From Paenibacillus endoradicis (GTDB lineage Bacteria; Bacillota; Bacilli; Paenibacillales; Paenibacillaceae), in assembly GCF_024721975.1 (NCBI RefSeq), contig NZ_JANQBB010000004.1, forward strand, positions 248,001 to 312,000: a stretch of DNA of 64,000 nucleotides, in the 5' to 3' direction. The notes under the pieces were generated by a model. That model was given only the letters and a program-made list of their open reading frames with translations, did not search any database and had not been told where the DNA came from. This document shows positions 27,432-35,625 of this stretch, one piece after another. A program made the position numbers and the translations under genes. Numbering within the stretch: position 1 is the first letter of the stretch; every line of letters begins with the position of its first letter.

Positions 27432-28652
27432 TTGTCAGCAATAGAAGCTACGAAAAAGCAGGCAAAAACATTATTCCCAATTCTTGGTCTAGTAAGTATG
27501 GCTCATCTACTTAATGATTCCATGCAAGCCGTTATTCCAGCATCGTACCCAGTTCTCCAAGAGGCACTGGGTTTGTCTTTCACACAGCTAGGATTTATTA
27601 CGTTTGTTCTATATTTCTCTTCCTCTGTTATTCAGCCTTTCGTAGGTGCAATTGCAGACGCAAGACCGACACCAATGATCTTACCAGCAGGAATGCTTAT
27701 GGCAGCACTTGGTATGTTTGGTCTTGGTATTGCCCCAGGATATTGGTCAGTGTTAGGTGCTGTTCTGCTCGTCGGCATTGCATCAGCAATGTTTCATCCT
27801 GAAGGAGCGAGAATTGCCTATATGGCAGCGGGATCGAAGCGTGGGCTCGCGCAATCAATTTTCCAGGTTGGCGGAAATATGGGAGGTGCGCTTGCACCAA
27901 TCATGACCGCATATATTTTCTTTCCGTTTGGACAAAAAGGAGCCTATTGGTTCATTGTCTTAGCAGGCGTAGGATTTGTTATTCAAGCTTTTGTTGCAAG
28001 TTGGTATAGTAGCCAGTTGAAATTAATGCCTCCGTTGGAACGCAAAAAAGCAAAGAAAAAGACATCAGATGGTAATGATAAAGTAGTAAGAAAATCTATC
28101 TTTTATGTTATCTTATTAGTATTTGCACGTTCGTGGTTTAGTGCAAGCATTGGAACGTACTTCGTCTTCTTTCTTATGGATAAGTTTGGTCTTTCCATAC
28201 CAAATGCCCAAATGTATATCTTTACGTATATGGCAGCAGGTATTATTGGAACATTTCTTGGCGGTCCTTTATCGGATAAAGTCGGTCGCAGAAATGTGAT
28301 TCTACTTTCCTTGTTAGGAGCAGTGCCATTTGCTATAGCGTTACCTTTCGCTGGTCTTGTTGCCGCTTACCCACTATTATTCTTGCTTGGTCTTATTAAC
28401 CATAGTAGCTTCTCCGTTACAGTGGTATACGTTCAAGAGATGGTACCTGGTAAAGTGGGAATGGTGTCAGGACTAATTACTGGTCTGGCATTTGGTATGG
28501 GTGCACTAGGTTCTATGGTATTAGGTATTATTATTGATTTAACTAGTATTCAAGCGGTTATTATTGCATGCTCCTTCATGCCTTTATTAGGAGTAATAGG
28601 CTTCTTACTTCCCCCTGACAAACGTAAAAATAGTACACCAGCAGCAGTATAG
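27432..28652 (+). CDS. fsr: MFS transporter, fosmidomycin-resistance (Fsr) family
   Basis: 406 residues with about twelve helices and a basic central loop (ERKKAKKKTSDGNDK). The opening ILGLVSMAHLLNDSMQAVIP and FIGxADARPTP-like motif A (GAIADARPTPMI) plus HPEGARIAYMAAGSKRGLAQ match Fsr. The family exports fosmidomycin and probably other phosphonates or sugars. The start is TTG 27432, six bases after AGGGA. It is last in the transporter operon, 10 bases after the ThuA-like gene, so here it more likely exports or exchanges a sugar derivative than an antibiotic. The 'fsr' name is by family only. Confidence 0.85.
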   Translation: MSAIEATKKQAKTLFPILGLVSMAHLLNDSMQAVIPASYPVLQEALGLSFTQLGFITFVLYFSSSVIQPFVGAIADARPTPMILPAGMLMAALGMFGLGIAPGYWSVLGAVLLVGIASAMFHPEGARIAYMAAGSKRGLAQSIFQVGGNMGGALAPIMTAYIFFPFGQKGAYWFIVLAGVGFVIQAFVASWYSSQLKLMPPLERKKAKKKTSDGNDKVVRKSIFYVILLVFARSWFSASIGTYFVFFLMDKFGLSIPNAQMYIFTYMAAGIIGTFLGGPLSDKVGRRNVILLSLLGAVPFAIALPFAGLVAAYPLLFLLGLINHSSFSVTVVYVQEMVPGKVGMVSGLITGLAFGMGALGSMVLGIIIDLTSIQAVIIACSFMPLLGVIGFLLPPDKRKNSTPAAV

Positions 28653-28705
28653 CAATGGAGCAATGTACGTTATGTTTTGGACATGAAACATTTACCAAGT
28701 TAGAC

Positions 28706-28740
28706 AGGAGTATATTCTTTCGAGAATATACTCCTATTTT
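28706..28740 (+). terminator. Rho-independent terminator after the sugar operon
   Basis: A perfect 13-bp stem (AGGAGTATATTCT / AGAATATACTCCT) with a stable TTCG tetraloop is followed by ATTTT. Confidence 0.85.
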
Positions 28741-28817
28741 CATTTATGCTCGATTATGCTAATAAATGAAGCGCTGATAACAAAGACTAAGTTGTAAACT
28801 AGACGATTTCTTTTTTC

Positions 28818-28845
28818 TATAATACAATAAAACCGTCTGGACGGT
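28818..28845 (+). promoter_or_regulatory. -10 box and TetR operator of the SMR efflux operon
   Basis: TATAAT (28818-28823) is followed nine bases later by the interrupted palindrome ACCGTC-TG-GACGGT (28832-28845), which covers the expected transcription start. This position and shape fit an operator for the TetR protein encoded 28 bases downstream. A convincing -35 is not visible. Confidence 0.6.
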
Positions 28846-28873
28846 ATAGTTGTTATTTGAAAGGATGACCGAT

Positions 28874-29431
28874 ATGAATAAACATAATATCTCACAAACA
28901 AACATTAAAAAATTGCGTATCCTCGAAGCGGCCTCCAAAGTTGTTCTCTCAGAAGGAGTCAATCGCTTAACGTTAGAAGCGGTTGCACTAGAGGCTCAGA
29001 TCAGCAAAGGCGGATTGTTATATCACTATGGAACGAAAGATGAGCTTATTAAAGCAATGAACCTTCGTGTAATCGAACAATTTAGAGAGTTTATTGAACA
29101 CGAGCTTGTTACTGGTGCATCTTATCCTAAAGCTTACTTACTTGCTTCATTAAAGAGTTTGCAAGATACGGAATACCTTAATATAAGCACGAGTTTACTG
29201 GCTGCGATCTCTAACAATCACGCGGTTCTCGATCTATGGAAGGAAGACTACCAGAAGATTAAAGAAAATTTCAATAAAGCTAAAATTCGTAATGAGCTTT
29301 CTTTACTTATTCAAGCTACTTGCGATGGAATATGGTTCTCTCGAGTATTAAAAATGACGTATATCGATGCGGCTGAAGGAGAGAAAATTATTATGGAATT
29401 ACTACGCCAATTGGAAGGAGAGTCGACATAA
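28874..29431 (+). CDS. TetR-family regulator of SMR efflux genes
   Basis: 185 residues. The N-terminal TetR helix-turn-helix (ILEAASKVVLSEGVNRLTLE, then AQISKGGLLYHYGTKDELIKA) is followed by a TetR_C-type ligand domain with a Cys-Asp-Gly-Ile-Trp motif (TCDGIWFSRVL). The start is ATG 28874, eight bases after AAGGA; a TTG at 28850 is less likely. It is first in the operon with two SMR transporter genes; its stop overlaps the next ATG by one base. It likely represses the operon from the palindrome at 28832 until a cationic drug binds. Confidence 0.9.
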   Translation: MNKHNISQTNIKKLRILEAASKVVLSEGVNRLTLEAVALEAQISKGGLLYHYGTKDELIKAMNLRVIEQFREFIEHELVTGASYPKAYLLASLKSLQDTEYLNISTSLLAAISNNHAVLDLWKEDYQKIKENFNKAKIRNELSLLIQATCDGIWFSRVLKMTYIDAAEGEKIIMELLRQLEGEST

Positions 29432-29745
29432 TGGCTTACTTACTTTTATTAACTTCAATTATTACGGAGGTGTTTGCTTCAACGATGTTGAAGCTCTCTA
29501 ATGGCTTTACAAAGAAACTACCGATCATAGGTGTTGTTGTCGGTTATGGTTTATGTTTTTATCTACTGTCATTAACATTACTTGAGTTACCGTTAGGCTT
29601 TAGTTATGCGGTATGGAGCGGGCTCGGCACCATTCTTACTGCTGTAATGGGTGTCGTCTTATTTGAGGAAAAGATTAATCGCCAAGGACTGCTCGGTATC
29701 GCATTGCTGCTTGTCGGCATTATTTTATTGAATATTTCGAAATAA
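29431..29745 (+). CDS. small multidrug resistance (SMR) efflux subunit
   Basis: 104 residues with four helices. The proton/drug-binding Glu lies in helix 1 (SIITEVFASTMLKLSNGF), and motif YAVWSGLGTILTAVMG lies in helix 3. Paired SMR genes (EbrA/EbrB, YkkC/YkkD, GdnC/GdnD) form a heterodimer that exchanges protons for cationic compounds or guanidinium. No guanidine riboswitch is visible upstream; a TetR gene controls it instead, which favours a quaternary-cation or drug substrate. Confidence 0.9.
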   Translation: MAYLLLLTSIITEVFASTMLKLSNGFTKKLPIIGVVVGYGLCFYLLSLTLLELPLGFSYAVWSGLGTILTAVMGVVLFEEKINRQGLLGIALLLVGIILLNISK

Positions 29746-29759
29746 GGAGGGTTATGAAT

Positions 29760-30110
29760 ATGAATACAAAAGGCGCTATTTATTTAACATGTGCTATATT
29801 ATTTGAGGTTTGTGGCTCTACCATGCTGAAATATTCAGAAGGCTTTACAGTACTTTGGCCATCGATCGGTGTCGTTATCGGTTTTCTAACTTCATTTACT
29901 TGTCTCGGTTTGGCACTTAAAAGTATGTCCCTCTCTACCGCATATGCAATCTGGTCAGGAGTTGGCACTGCACTTACCGCTTGTGTTGGTATTCTGCTAT
30001 TTGGAGAGCAGATCAATGCACTGAAAATAACAGCGTTACTGTTCATTATTGTCGGCGTTGCTATACTGAATAAATCTAATTCAGAACAAGTTAAGACTTC
30101 CGAAACATAA
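29760..30110 (+). CDS. small multidrug resistance (SMR) efflux subunit
   Basis: 116 residues, four helices, with the helix-1 Glu in CAILFEVCGSTMLKYSEGF and the helix-3 motif YAIWSGVGTALTACVG. It is longer than its partner by a polar C-terminal tail (NSEQVKTSET). The second ATG (29760) is nine bases from AAGGAGG and is preferred to the first. It should form an antiparallel heterodimer with the preceding gene product. Confidence 0.9.
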   Translation: MNTKGAIYLTCAILFEVCGSTMLKYSEGFTVLWPSIGVVIGFLTSFTCLGLALKSMSLSTAYAIWSGVGTALTACVGILLFGEQINALKITALLFIIVGVAILNKSNSEQVKTSET

Positions 30111-30201
30111 ATATTAAGTAATTGAATATATTGGAAATGTATTATATATTATTACATGTATTGGTTAAATTGCAATGAATTAACCTAAGGAGGTTACCAT
30201 T

Positions 30202-30258
30202 ATGTACATGAATAAAGATGTGTCAGAGATCACGCTCTATGCAAAGTCTACACTATAA
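30202..30258 (+). CDS. possible 18-residue leader peptide with competing stems
   Basis: An ATG eight bases after AAGGAGG opens an 18-codon frame (MYMNKDVSEITLYAKSTL). The 3' half lies inside inverted repeats: CGCTCTATGCAAA (30233-30245) can pair with TTTGTATAGAGCG (30272-30284), while AAACAAC (30257-30263) can pair with GTTGTTT (30268-30274). The two stems compete for TTTG. A ribosome on the frame would open the long stem, as in translational attenuation. The next gene starts 126 bases later. Its reality as a peptide gene is uncertain. Confidence 0.35.
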   Translation: MYMNKDVSEITLYAKSTL

Positions 30259-30383
30259 ACAACGGCGGTTGTTTGTATAGAGCGAATCATTTTAGTACCG
30301 CCTCAATACCTTTGATGGTGTGATATGTTTATAATGTGACTTTGCTACCTTAAAATTCTTACTATTTAAGGGGTAGAGTAATT

Positions 30384-30653
30384 ATGGAATATATTAATGC
30401 AGACGTAGTCTTGCCAGAAGAATTATTAAAAGAAGTTCAAAAATATATTAATGGTGGCATGATTTATATACCTAAACCTAAAGGATTACGTAAAGGATGG
30501 GGAGTAAATTCAGGACACCGAACATATTTAACACAAAGAAATGATCAAATCCGTGAAAGTTTCTTACAAGGTGCCAATATTCATCAACTCTCTGATCAAT
30601 ATTTTCTTTCCTGCGATAGCATTAAGAAAATAGTTTATAAGAAGTCAATATAG
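30384..30653 (+). CDS. CD3324-family small protein
   Basis: 89 residues. The sequence MEYINADVVLPEELLKEVQK, GGMIYIPKPKG, then an HTH-like tail (REGANIHQ-type: FLQGANIHQLSDQYFLSCDSIKKIVYKK) matches the CD3324 family found across Firmicutes. The tail resembles a small Mor-like DNA-binding helix pair, so a regulatory role is plausible but unproven. GGGTAGAG precedes the ATG. It is a single gene with its own terminator. Confidence 0.75.
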   Translation: MEYINADVVLPEELLKEVQKYINGGMIYIPKPKGLRKGWGVNSGHRTYLTQRNDQIRESFLQGANIHQLSDQYFLSCDSIKKIVYKKSI

Positions 30654-30663
30654 TTGTACTAGA

Positions 30664-30697
30664 AGACACATTGGATTAATTTCCGGTGTGTCTTTTT
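30664..30697 (+). terminator. Rho-independent terminator after the CD3324-family gene
   Basis: The stem AGACACA / TGTGTCT, extended by TGG/CCG pairing, is followed by TTTTT. Confidence 0.75.
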
Positions 30698-30805
30698 GTG
30701 TATAAAACAATTAAGAGTTATTTCTTACATATTTATCTAGTGTTCCTCTAGCTATAATGGCATTAACAGTACTGTAAATTATACCGACAATAGGAGGGTA
30801 ACGTT

Positions 30806-31372
30806 ATCCAAAGACAACTTATAGAAAGCATGAATGCACATAGAGGTGGAGTCATATGGTTTACGGGGTTACCTGGATCGGGTAAAACTACACTTGCTAT
30901 TAACGTTCAGTATGAATTACTGCAGTCCAATATACGATGCGCCATTATCGATGGTGATGTTATAAGACATAAACTTAACTGTGATCTTGGTTTTTCAGAA
31001 GAAGATCGTATGGAAAACCTTCGACGTGCTGCGGAAGTAACGCGTATGTTCATAGAAGCAGGAATTTTCGTGTTAGCTCCATTTATTACGCCGAGTGACA
31101 CGTGCAGAGCAATGATTAGACAACACTTCCAGCCTGAAGATTATACGGAACTATATGTGGAATGTTCATTGGCTGCTTGCATCGAACGTGATCCGAAAGG
31201 AATGTACGCCCTCGCTCTTGCAGATAAACTTCCCAATTTCACAGGAATATCTGCGCCATACGATCCACCAATTGCTCCAGATCTCACGTTAGATACGCAG
31301 CAGTTAGCATTACAACAATGTGTAGATAAATTAATCGAGTATATACAGAATAAAGTGAAAATTAATAACTAA
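30806..31372 (+). CDS. cysC: adenylyl-sulfate kinase CysC
   Basis: The enzyme phosphorylates adenosine 5'-phosphosulfate to PAPS, the donor for sulfation. It shows the P-loop FTGLPGSGKTTLA, IIDGDVIRHKL, the helix FSEEDRMENLRRAAEVTRM and FVLAPFITPSDTCRAM; the late FTGISAPYDPP motif is complete. Translation from the first ATG (30830) starts too late: homology begins upstream and the only good ribosome site, AGGAGGG at 30792, points to an ATC codon at 30806 (IQRQLIESMNAHRGG), giving 188 residues. It heads an operon with a GNAT and a Stf0 sulfotransferase. No ATP sulfurylase gene is nearby. Confidence 0.88.
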   Translation: MQRQLIESMNAHRGGVIWFTGLPGSGKTTLAINVQYELLQSNIRCAIIDGDVIRHKLNCDLGFSEEDRMENLRRAAEVTRMFIEAGIFVLAPFITPSDTCRAMIRQHFQPEDYTELYVECSLAACIERDPKGMYALALADKLPNFTGISAPYDPPIAPDLTLDTQQLALQQCVDKLIEYIQNKVKINN

Positions 31373-31393
31373 ATAATCGTATTGGAGGATATT

Positions 31394-31975
31394 ATGCTAG
31401 ATATAGATTACAGTAATTATTTTTGGCAGGATGATCAAGTTAGATTACGTGCAATAGGGGCTGACGATTGGGAAAGTTGTTATATGTCTGATTTTGATAC
31501 TCCTGCACGCCGCTTTCTAGAATGTGCGATTGAATTACCACCCACAATTGCTGGAGCGAAAAAATTCACAGAGGAAAATGCTGATTTTTCTTCTACGAAT
31601 GGACGAATCATGTTCACGATCGAAAATTTAAATGGAGATAGTATAGGTGGCATTAACTTAAACAGTATAGACCAGAGAAACGGCACGTTTAGTATAGGTA
31701 TAGTTATTGATAAACAGTACCGTAGCAAAAGTTATGGTACTCGAGCTATGAATATACTTTTAAAGTATGCCTTTCTTGAACGAAGACTAAATAAATTCAA
31801 TGACTATGTTCTTGAAGGAAACGAAGGTTCTGCAAAAATGATGAAGAAACTCGGTTGCGTTCAAGAAGGCGTACGTCGACAGGTAGTCTATATGAATGGA
31901 CAATATTTAGATTTCATATTGTTTGGATTAACTAAGGAAGAATTTATTGAGCAGCAAAAGAAAATAGAGAATTAA
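31394..31975 (+). CDS. GNAT-family acetyltransferase (RimJ/RimL type)
   Basis: 193 residues. The start is ATG 31394, five bases after GGAGG; a TTG 12 bases earlier overlaps that site. It has the Acetyltransf_3 pattern: QVRLRAIGADDWE, IGIVIDKQYRSKSYGTRAMNILLKYAF with the acetyl-CoA loop, and RRLNKFNDYVLEGNEGSAKMMKKLGCVQEG. It sits between the PAPS kinase and the sulfotransferase in one operon, so it may acetylate the same small molecule that is sulfated. The substrate is unknown. Confidence 0.87.
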   Translation: MLDIDYSNYFWQDDQVRLRAIGADDWESCYMSDFDTPARRFLECAIELPPTIAGAKKFTEENADFSSTNGRIMFTIENLNGDSIGGINLNSIDQRNGTFSIGIVIDKQYRSKSYGTRAMNILLKYAFLERRLNKFNDYVLEGNEGSAKMMKKLGCVQEGVRRQVVYMNGQYLDFILFGLTKEEFIEQQKKIEN

Positions 31976-32018
31976 TATATGAATTTTATTATTAATAACT
32001 GAAAGAGGAGAGGGTTCT

Positions 32019-32741
32019 ATGAAACCTACATTAAGCTATACGATCTGGTTTTCACAACGTACTGGAAGCACGTTGCTAAACCTTGCGCTTGCATCGACTG
32101 GAGTAGCAGGAAACCCTGCGGAATGGATTACATCCCGAGATCCAAATGCGATCACAAAAGAGGATATTGAGTCTATTTGGAGTTATGGTTCAACTTCCAA
32201 TGGTGTATTCGGAATGAAGACATGTCTTTCACCCAATTGGATTACTGGACTGAGAAAACTTTATGAACTACCTGAAACAACAACACTGGCTGAAGTATGG
32301 CGTACAGCTTTCCCTAACAGCAACAAACATATATGGATGACGCGTAGAAACAAAATAAGATTAGCAGTTTCATGGTGGCGCGCAATCGTATCTGGCGAAT
32401 GGCATAGACAATATGGAGAAAAGCCACAAGAGCATGATATTGCAGATCAATATAACTTTGATGCGATTAATCATTTGCTGGCTGAAGCTGCTTTCCGAGA
32501 AGCTGGTATGGAACAATTTTTCAGTGAAGAAGGAATTGTTCCACTTACGATTGTGTATGAGGACTTTATTCAAGATTATGAGGGAACGGTGTTGGGCGTA
32601 TTAGAATATCTTGATATTTCAACAGACAATGTTGTAGTAACACCACCTTCACTAGATAAATTAGCAGATGATGTTGCTGAGGAATGGATACAAAGATTTC
32701 GAAAAGAACGTCAGCAAGGCTGGGAAAATATCGGTTGGTAA
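32019..32741 (+). CDS. Stf0-family sulfotransferase
   Basis: 240 residues. The PAPS 5'-phosphosulfate loop is seen at IWFSQRTGSTLLNLALA, followed by GVAGNPAEW; the 3'-phosphate-binding region is at HIWMTRRNKIRLAVSWWRAI, and VVYEDF-type residues lie in TIVYEDFIQDYE. This is the fold of mycobacterial Stf0, which sulfates trehalose. GGAGAGGG precedes the ATG, and the gene ends at a strong terminator. It should use the PAPS made by CysC two genes upstream. The acceptor in this organism, probably a carbohydrate or lipid-linked sugar, is not known. Confidence 0.88.
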   Translation: MKPTLSYTIWFSQRTGSTLLNLALASTGVAGNPAEWITSRDPNAITKEDIESIWSYGSTSNGVFGMKTCLSPNWITGLRKLYELPETTTLAEVWRTAFPNSNKHIWMTRRNKIRLAVSWWRAIVSGEWHRQYGEKPQEHDIADQYNFDAINHLLAEAAFREAGMEQFFSEEGIVPLTIVYEDFIQDYEGTVLGVLEYLDISTDNVVVTPPSLDKLADDVAEEWIQRFRKERQQGWENIGW

Positions 32742-32791
32742 CTAGTAGGCTTCGGCTTCTAGACTATAACAGTGCTAGCAACTTTAATTTG

Positions 32792-32832
32792 AAATAACCC
32801 TTATCATGTTTACTTAGATAAGGGTTATTTCT
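32792..32832. terminator. bidirectional Rho-independent terminator
   Basis: A perfect 14-bp stem (AAATAACCCTTATC / GATAAGGGTTATTT) with an 11-base loop separates the sulfotransferase gene from the convergent LysM-GH18 gene. Confidence 0.85.
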
Positions 32833-32886
32833 ATATGGAATTGGACATTTAAGGATAGCTCCATTAATGATATCAAGGACAAGTTA

Positions 32887-34302
32887 CTAAGGCATTAATT
32901 TCTTAATTGTAAAGTTATCATCCAGTAGTACCCAGTTTTGTGGATACGGGAAACCGAGTGCCCAATAACTGACGCCACGAAGATGATATTGTTTAACCAT
33001 ATCAAACTTAGCTTGTGCGCTTCGTGCATCTTCAAACCATACTTCATGACGTACCCCTTGTTCATTCACATAGCGGAAATAAGGTGATTGTGTCGTCACA
33101 TTATACTGGATGGGCGCTCCGTATTGATCTGCTCTGCGAATTGCTTCCTGAGGACTGAAAGTTTCTGCTTCTTGACCTTGAACATGTGGAACAACCCAAT
33201 CTCTAGCATAGATTTGGAATCCTAAAAATATTTTTTCAGCAGGGATTACAGTTAGCGCATATTCAACTACTTTGCGCATTTGGTTAATCGGAGATATCGC
33301 TTGTGGAGGTCCTTTGCGGTAGCCCCATTCATAAGTCATTAGAATAACGAAATCAGCAATTCTTCCATGTTCCTCGTAATCATGCGCTTCATATAGAAGA
33401 CCAGATTGTTGCACGCTCGTTTTCGGAGCAAGGGCAGTCGACACTAAATAGCCCTTAGGATGAAGTCGGTCTACACATAATTGGAGAAATTCATTGTAGT
33501 TCTCACGATCTTGAGGCAATACATTCTCAAAATCAACATTGAGCACAGTATAACCTTTCTCTTCCATCACTTGGAGTACATTATTTATCAATGTTTCTCG
33601 TAGTTCCGGACTGGATAATACAACATGAGATAGATTAGAACCAGCCTCAGTTGATGTGAAGTTCGTAATCGACAACATCGGTGAGATGTTGTTGACGATT
33701 GCTGCTTCAACCATTTGTTGATCGTCAAATGGTTGCAATGATCCGTCTTCTTTAATCATGTAAGCAAATGGACTGAAATAAGTAAGGAGTTGACCGATCT
33801 TATTAAGTGTATTAACAGCGGCTTCATTCGATTGATAAGTGTAGGCATTGACCTCAATCTCGAGCTTTTTTCTAGGAATAATTAATTGCATTCCGATAGT
33901 AATGTTATTCGGATTTTCAATATGATTTTCGATCATAATAGTTTGGACTGAAACACCATATCGGTTGGAGATCGCCATTAATGTTTCTCCAGGCTGTACA
34001 ACATGTATGATCGGTGGAATTATTAGCGACATACCTGGATCAAGTAAGTTAGGATTTGCGAGTTGATTCGTTTGCTCGATAGCATGCACGGTAACCCCAT
34101 ATTGCGCTGCAATAGACCATAGGCTTTCTCCTGCTCTCACCCGATGAGAAGTATACGGTGAAGGTATAACTAACGATTGTCCAATTAGTAATTGATTAGG
34201 ATTGGGTAGTTGATTCAACTCATTAATAGCATTCGCAGTCGTATGATAGTCGTGGGCAATTTTCCAAAGTGAATCACCAGCACTAACTACATGTATTAGC
34301 AA
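32887..34302 (-). CDS. LysM and GH18 spore-type hydrolase (YaaH/SleL-like)
   Basis: 471 residues. Three LysM domains come first (about 2-46, 53-97 and 98-142: VVSAGDSLWKIAHDYHTT, VRAGESLWSIAAQYGVT, VVQPGETLMAISNRYGVS), then a GH18 barrel with TVLNVDFENVLPQDRENY carrying the catalytic Glu and VILMTYEWGYRKGPPQAISP. No signal peptide is present, as in YaaH/SleL, which are loaded on spores by the mother cell and cleave cortex muropeptides. YaaH has two LysM domains, so this is a three-LysM relative. Chitinase activity is less likely but cannot be excluded. It is a single gene with AGGAGG at the start. Confidence 0.85.
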   Translation of the reverse strand: MLIHVVSAGDSLWKIAHDYHTTANAINELNQLPNPNQLLIGQSLVIPSPYTSHRVRAGESLWSIAAQYGVTVHAIEQTNQLANPNLLDPGMSLIIPPIIHVVQPGETLMAISNRYGVSVQTIMIENHIENPNNITIGMQLIIPRKKLEIEVNAYTYQSNEAAVNTLNKIGQLLTYFSPFAYMIKEDGSLQPFDDQQMVEAAIVNNISPMLSITNFTSTEAGSNLSHVVLSSPELRETLINNVLQVMEEKGYTVLNVDFENVLPQDRENYNEFLQLCVDRLHPKGYLVSTALAPKTSVQQSGLLYEAHDYEEHGRIADFVILMTYEWGYRKGPPQAISPINQMRKVVEYALTVIPAEKIFLGFQIYARDWVVPHVQGQEAETFSPQEAIRRADQYGAPIQYNVTTQSPYFRYVNEQGVRHEVWFEDARSAQAKFDMVKQYHLRGVSYWALGFPYPQNWVLLDDNFTIKKLMP

Positions 34303-34532
34303 TAGAATTCCTCCTTAAACATTTCATGATTCACATGAAATGTAGCATCGAAAGCATAATCTTAACAATATTCATTGGTATATCTTATGCGTCGATGAAT
34401 AAAATGTGTGTTAGCCTAGAGGGATTATTAGTAGATTTACTACCTACTATGAATATGTATCCGATAACGGTTATAATGAACAATATAATCGATGCCAAAT
34501 TTTCGATACAACCGAGGAGAAATTAATAATAT

Positions 34533-35543
34533 ATGAAAAAGAATAAGCCCTCTTTCCGTCAAAAGTCGGATAAGAAAACCGCTCCAAAACCTTCACGTCG
34601 TCAGGATGGACCAGTGAAGAGTACGAAAAAACCAACTATTCGTCATGTAAGTACTTTAAGAAATGCTACTCCACTTAAACAATTTACGGTGACTGAAGAT
34701 GTAGAGTTACTTGTATTTTTGATTGATAAACTAGCAGGACAAGGAAGAAATTCTATAAAGTCTGTATTAGCTCGTGGACAAGTGTCTGTAGACGATCGTG
34801 TAGAGAAGCTCTACAACTATCCACTTAAAGCTGGACAAGTTGTTGCTGTTAGTAAAGAGCGAATTACGGCTGCTCCACAACTTATCGGCCTACGCATCGT
34901 GCATGAGGACGATGATCTAATCGTCGTTAATAAAGATACTGGTCTGCTCTCCGTAGCTTCTGAACAAGAAGGAGAACTTACGGCATATCGTCAACTAACT
35001 GCGTATGTTCGTGCAACTAATCCAGATAGTCGTATATTTATACTTCATCGTCTTGATCGTGATACTTCTGGAGTAATGATGTTTGCTAAGAGTGAGAAGG
35101 TTCAGCAGAAGATGCAAACAGCTTGGACAGATGTTGTGAAAGAACGAACTTATGTAGCTATAGTCGAAGGTTTTGTTAAGAAGCAACAAGGGACAATATC
35201 TTCATATCTTAAGGAAACATCAACATTAAAAATGTATTCTAGTCAACACGCTGGTGACGGATTGCACGCGGTTACTCACTATAAAGTTATGAAGGCAAAT
35301 CGTGACTTCTCCTTGTTAGAAGTAAATCTTGAGACAGGTCGAAAAAATCAGATTCGTGTTCATATGCAGGATCTAGGACATCCTGTTGTTGGTGACAAGA
35401 AGTATGGTGCTAAGTTGAAGTCGATTGGTCGTCTTGGACTACATGCTCGTGTACTTGCGTTTGAGCACCCTACTACTGGTAAAATCATACGTTTTGAGAC
35501 ACCAATTCCGAAACAATTTTTAAGTCAGTTTAAAGAAAAATAA
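34533..35543 (+). CDS. RluA-family pseudouridine synthase
   Basis: 336 residues. A basic N-terminal tail (about 1-50) precedes an S4 RNA-binding domain (about 60-115) and the catalytic domain with HRLDRDTSGVMMFAKS, whose Asp attacks the uracil ring, plus GRKNQIRVHMQDLGHPVVGD. The family isomerises uridine in 23S rRNA or tRNA (RluD, YjbO, YlyB, YhcT types). The exact target site cannot be assigned. GAGGAGA precedes the ATG. Confidence 0.9.
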   Translation: MKKNKPSFRQKSDKKTAPKPSRRQDGPVKSTKKPTIRHVSTLRNATPLKQFTVTEDVELLVFLIDKLAGQGRNSIKSVLARGQVSVDDRVEKLYNYPLKAGQVVAVSKERITAAPQLIGLRIVHEDDDLIVVNKDTGLLSVASEQEGELTAYRQLTAYVRATNPDSRIFILHRLDRDTSGVMMFAKSEKVQQKMQTAWTDVVKERTYVAIVEGFVKKQQGTISSYLKETSTLKMYSSQHAGDGLHAVTHYKVMKANRDFSLLEVNLETGRKNQIRVHMQDLGHPVVGDKKYGAKLKSIGRLGLHARVLAFEHPTTGKIIRFETPIPKQFLSQFKEK

Positions 35544-35572
35544 TAATTCTGTACGATGATACAGCTGAATCG

Positions 35573-35608
35573 AAAAAGGTTAGGTGATTTTTCACCTAAC
35601 CTTTTTTT
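35573..35608. terminator. bidirectional Rho-independent terminator
   Basis: A perfect 11-bp stem (AGGTTAGGTGA / TCACCTAACCT) with a TTTT loop, flanked by AAAAA and TTTTTTT, lies between convergent genes. Confidence 0.85.
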
Positions 35609-35625
35609 GTTTCGATGTTTTATTA

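Noticed and set aside
28850..28874. TTG start for the TetR gene
   Set aside because: It would place AAGGA inside the coding region; ATG 28874 has correct spacing.
29431..30110. Guanidine (ykkC) riboswitch control of the SMR pair
   Set aside because: No ykkC-type aptamer upstream; a TetR gene and operator are present instead.
34326..34526. 66-codon plus-strand frame between the LysM-GH18 and RluA genes
   Set aside because: No ribosome site, composition of intergenic DNA, and it overlaps the divergent promoter region; I see no domain.
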